Of a stretch of 64,000 nt of DNA, positions 63,377-64,000 are shown piece by piece. The position numbers and the translations under genes were made by a program. Position 1 is the first letter of the stretch, and the number at the start of each line of letters is the position of its first letter. Origin of the DNA: Nocardioides silvaticus (GTDB taxonomy: Bacteria; Actinomycetota; Actinomycetes; Propionibacteriales; Nocardioidaceae); assembly GCF_003160695.1 (NCBI RefSeq), contig NZ_QGDD01000003.1:124001-188000 (forward strand), written 5' to 3'. The notes beneath the pieces were generated by a model. That model had not been told where the DNA came from. It did not search any database and worked only from the letters and a program-made list of their open reading frames with translations.

Positions 63377-63748
63377 GTGCAGATCAAGGAGCTGGCCGAC
63401 CGGGCCGGGGTGACCGTGAAAGCGGTCCGCTACTACGAGTCGCGCGGCCTGTTGACGCCGGCGCGTGCGAGCAACGGCTACCGGGAGTACGGCGACGCGG
63501 ACGTGCAGGTGGTGCGGGAGATCCGCGCCCTGCTGTCGCTCGGGCTGACGGCCGACGAGACCGTGCCGTTCGTCGACTGCCTCCGCGCTGGCCACGACCG
63601 CGCCGACGTCTGCCCGGCCTCGCTCGAGGCCTACCGCACGCGCATCGCCGACATCGAACGGCGCATCGCCGAGCTCTCCGCACTCCGCGACGAGCTCACC
63701 ACCCTGCTCCAGGACGCCGAGTCCTACCGATCCGAGGAGACCGCATGA
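63377..63748 (+). CDS. MerR-family regulator of the thioredoxin operon
   Basis: The 123-residue protein has an N-terminal MerR HTH ([20 protein letters not shown], then [16 protein letters not shown]) and a coiled-coil dimer region ([20 protein letters not shown]). It has two cysteines (FVDCL, ADVCPA), as in a common actinobacterial group linked to thioredoxin. The GTG at 63377 is just past the promoter. Its stop overlaps the trx start (ATGA). The signal may be redox or metal stress; no metal-binding Cys cluster is evident. Confidence 0.92.
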   Translation: MQIKELADRAGVTVKAVRYYESRGLLTPARASNGYREYGDADVQVVREIRALLSLGLTADETVPFVDCLRAGHDRADVCPASLEAYRTRIADIERRIAELSALRDELTTLLQDAESYRSEETA

Positions 63749-64000
63749 CCGCCACCAGCACGACCACCGACGCCACCTTCGAGACCGACGTGCTCGGCTC
63801 CGAGACCCCGGTGCTCGTCGACTTCTGGGCCGAGTGGTGCGGACCGTGCCACATGATCGCGCCGGTGCTGGAGCAGATCGCCTCCGAGCGCGTCGGCCGG
63901 CTGCGCGTGGTCAAGCTCAACAGCGACGAGAACCCGGTGACCTCGGCGCGCTACCGCGTGATGGGGCTGCCGTCGCTGCTGCTGTTCTCCGGCGGCGAGC
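63745..64000 (+). CDS. trxA: Thioredoxin, C-terminus beyond window
   Basis: The first 85 residues are visible. They contain [20 protein letters not shown] with the active-site WCGPC near residues 31-35, and then [14 protein letters not shown] with the cis-Pro motif. It reduces disulfides in the cytosol with NADPH via thioredoxin reductase. The ATG overlaps the merR stop, so the regulator and thioredoxin are one operon. The window ends before the C-terminal helix. Confidence 0.95.
   Translation, partial: MTATSTTTDATFETDVLGSETPVLVDFWAEWCGPCHMIAPVLEQIASERVGRLRVVKLNSDENPVTSARYRVMGLPSLLLFSGGE

Overview
The window is high-GC (roughly 70%) chromosomal DNA from an actinomycete, most likely Nocardioides or a close relative. 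The evidence is GTG-rich, tightly overlapping operons; actinobacterial families (SARP/BTAD regulator, PucR regulator, mycothiol-type DinB proteins, an Ser/Thr kinase with an extracellular domain, the tadA-associated protein, a HspR-type HAIR box on lon); and dispersed repeats of the form GGTCTCGAC-n-GCTCGACC and CTCGATACGTCGCTCGCTGCG, which I associate with this group. No rRNA and no CRISPR array are present. One tRNA gene, tRNA-Ser(CGA), is present.

Layout. 1-3466: a partial HTH protein, then a VWA/MoxR pair separated by a 20-bp tandem repeat. 3625-11618: an oxidative degradation module with a minus-strand hydrolase-BVMO-TetR set, a PucR-type regulator, and a plus-strand aldehyde dehydrogenase-SDR operon. 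Together these give the four activities needed to turn a ketone into a carboxylic acid through an ester. 11681-13079: an acetoacetate-decarboxylase-family gene with a KstR-like palindrome at its start, and a hypothetical gene.

13138-22396 is a 9.26-kb integrative mobilizable element in the 3' end of tRNA-Ser(CGA). It has 22-bp direct-repeat att sites, 11-bp tandem arm repeats at both ends, a tyrosine integrase, two excisionase-like proteins and a MobF relaxase-helicase. Its cargo is a secreted HExxH protease with a lipoprotein, and a sigma factor with a membrane Kelch protein. It also carries a fragment of an ATP-dependent DNA ligase gene.

22510-33717: housekeeping and metabolic genes, including an LLM monooxygenase, tadA, upp, pntAB, a TRIC-type channel, thpR, a VIT-family transporter, a DksA-like protein and DinB proteins. 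33761-42203: a very large SARP-type regulator translationally coupled to a FAD monooxygenase/mycothiol-isomerase fusion, then lon. 42311-47439: a diguanylate cyclase, a two-component system whose kinase is frameshifted, and small membrane and NYN genes. 47479-55054: an acyl-CoA dehydrogenase, an MFS exporter, a Ser/Thr kinase, and an MMPL transporter divergent from its likely TetR repressor. 55068-55588: three tandem copies of a palindromic repeat. 55600-64000: asparaginase, sirtuin, nucleoside phosphorylase, hemerythrin, a GAF-PP2C phosphatase, a divergent EF-Tu paralogue behind a leader-peptide/hairpin arrangement, menB carrying an in-frame repeat insertion, and a MerR-thioredoxin operon cut by the window end.

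The signals most worth following are the possible ribosome-sensing attenuator in front of the stand-alone EF-Tu, the repeated appearance of one dispersed repeat inside reading frames (moxR-like tail, DUF5701 tail, menB loop), and the structure of the tRNA-Ser element.
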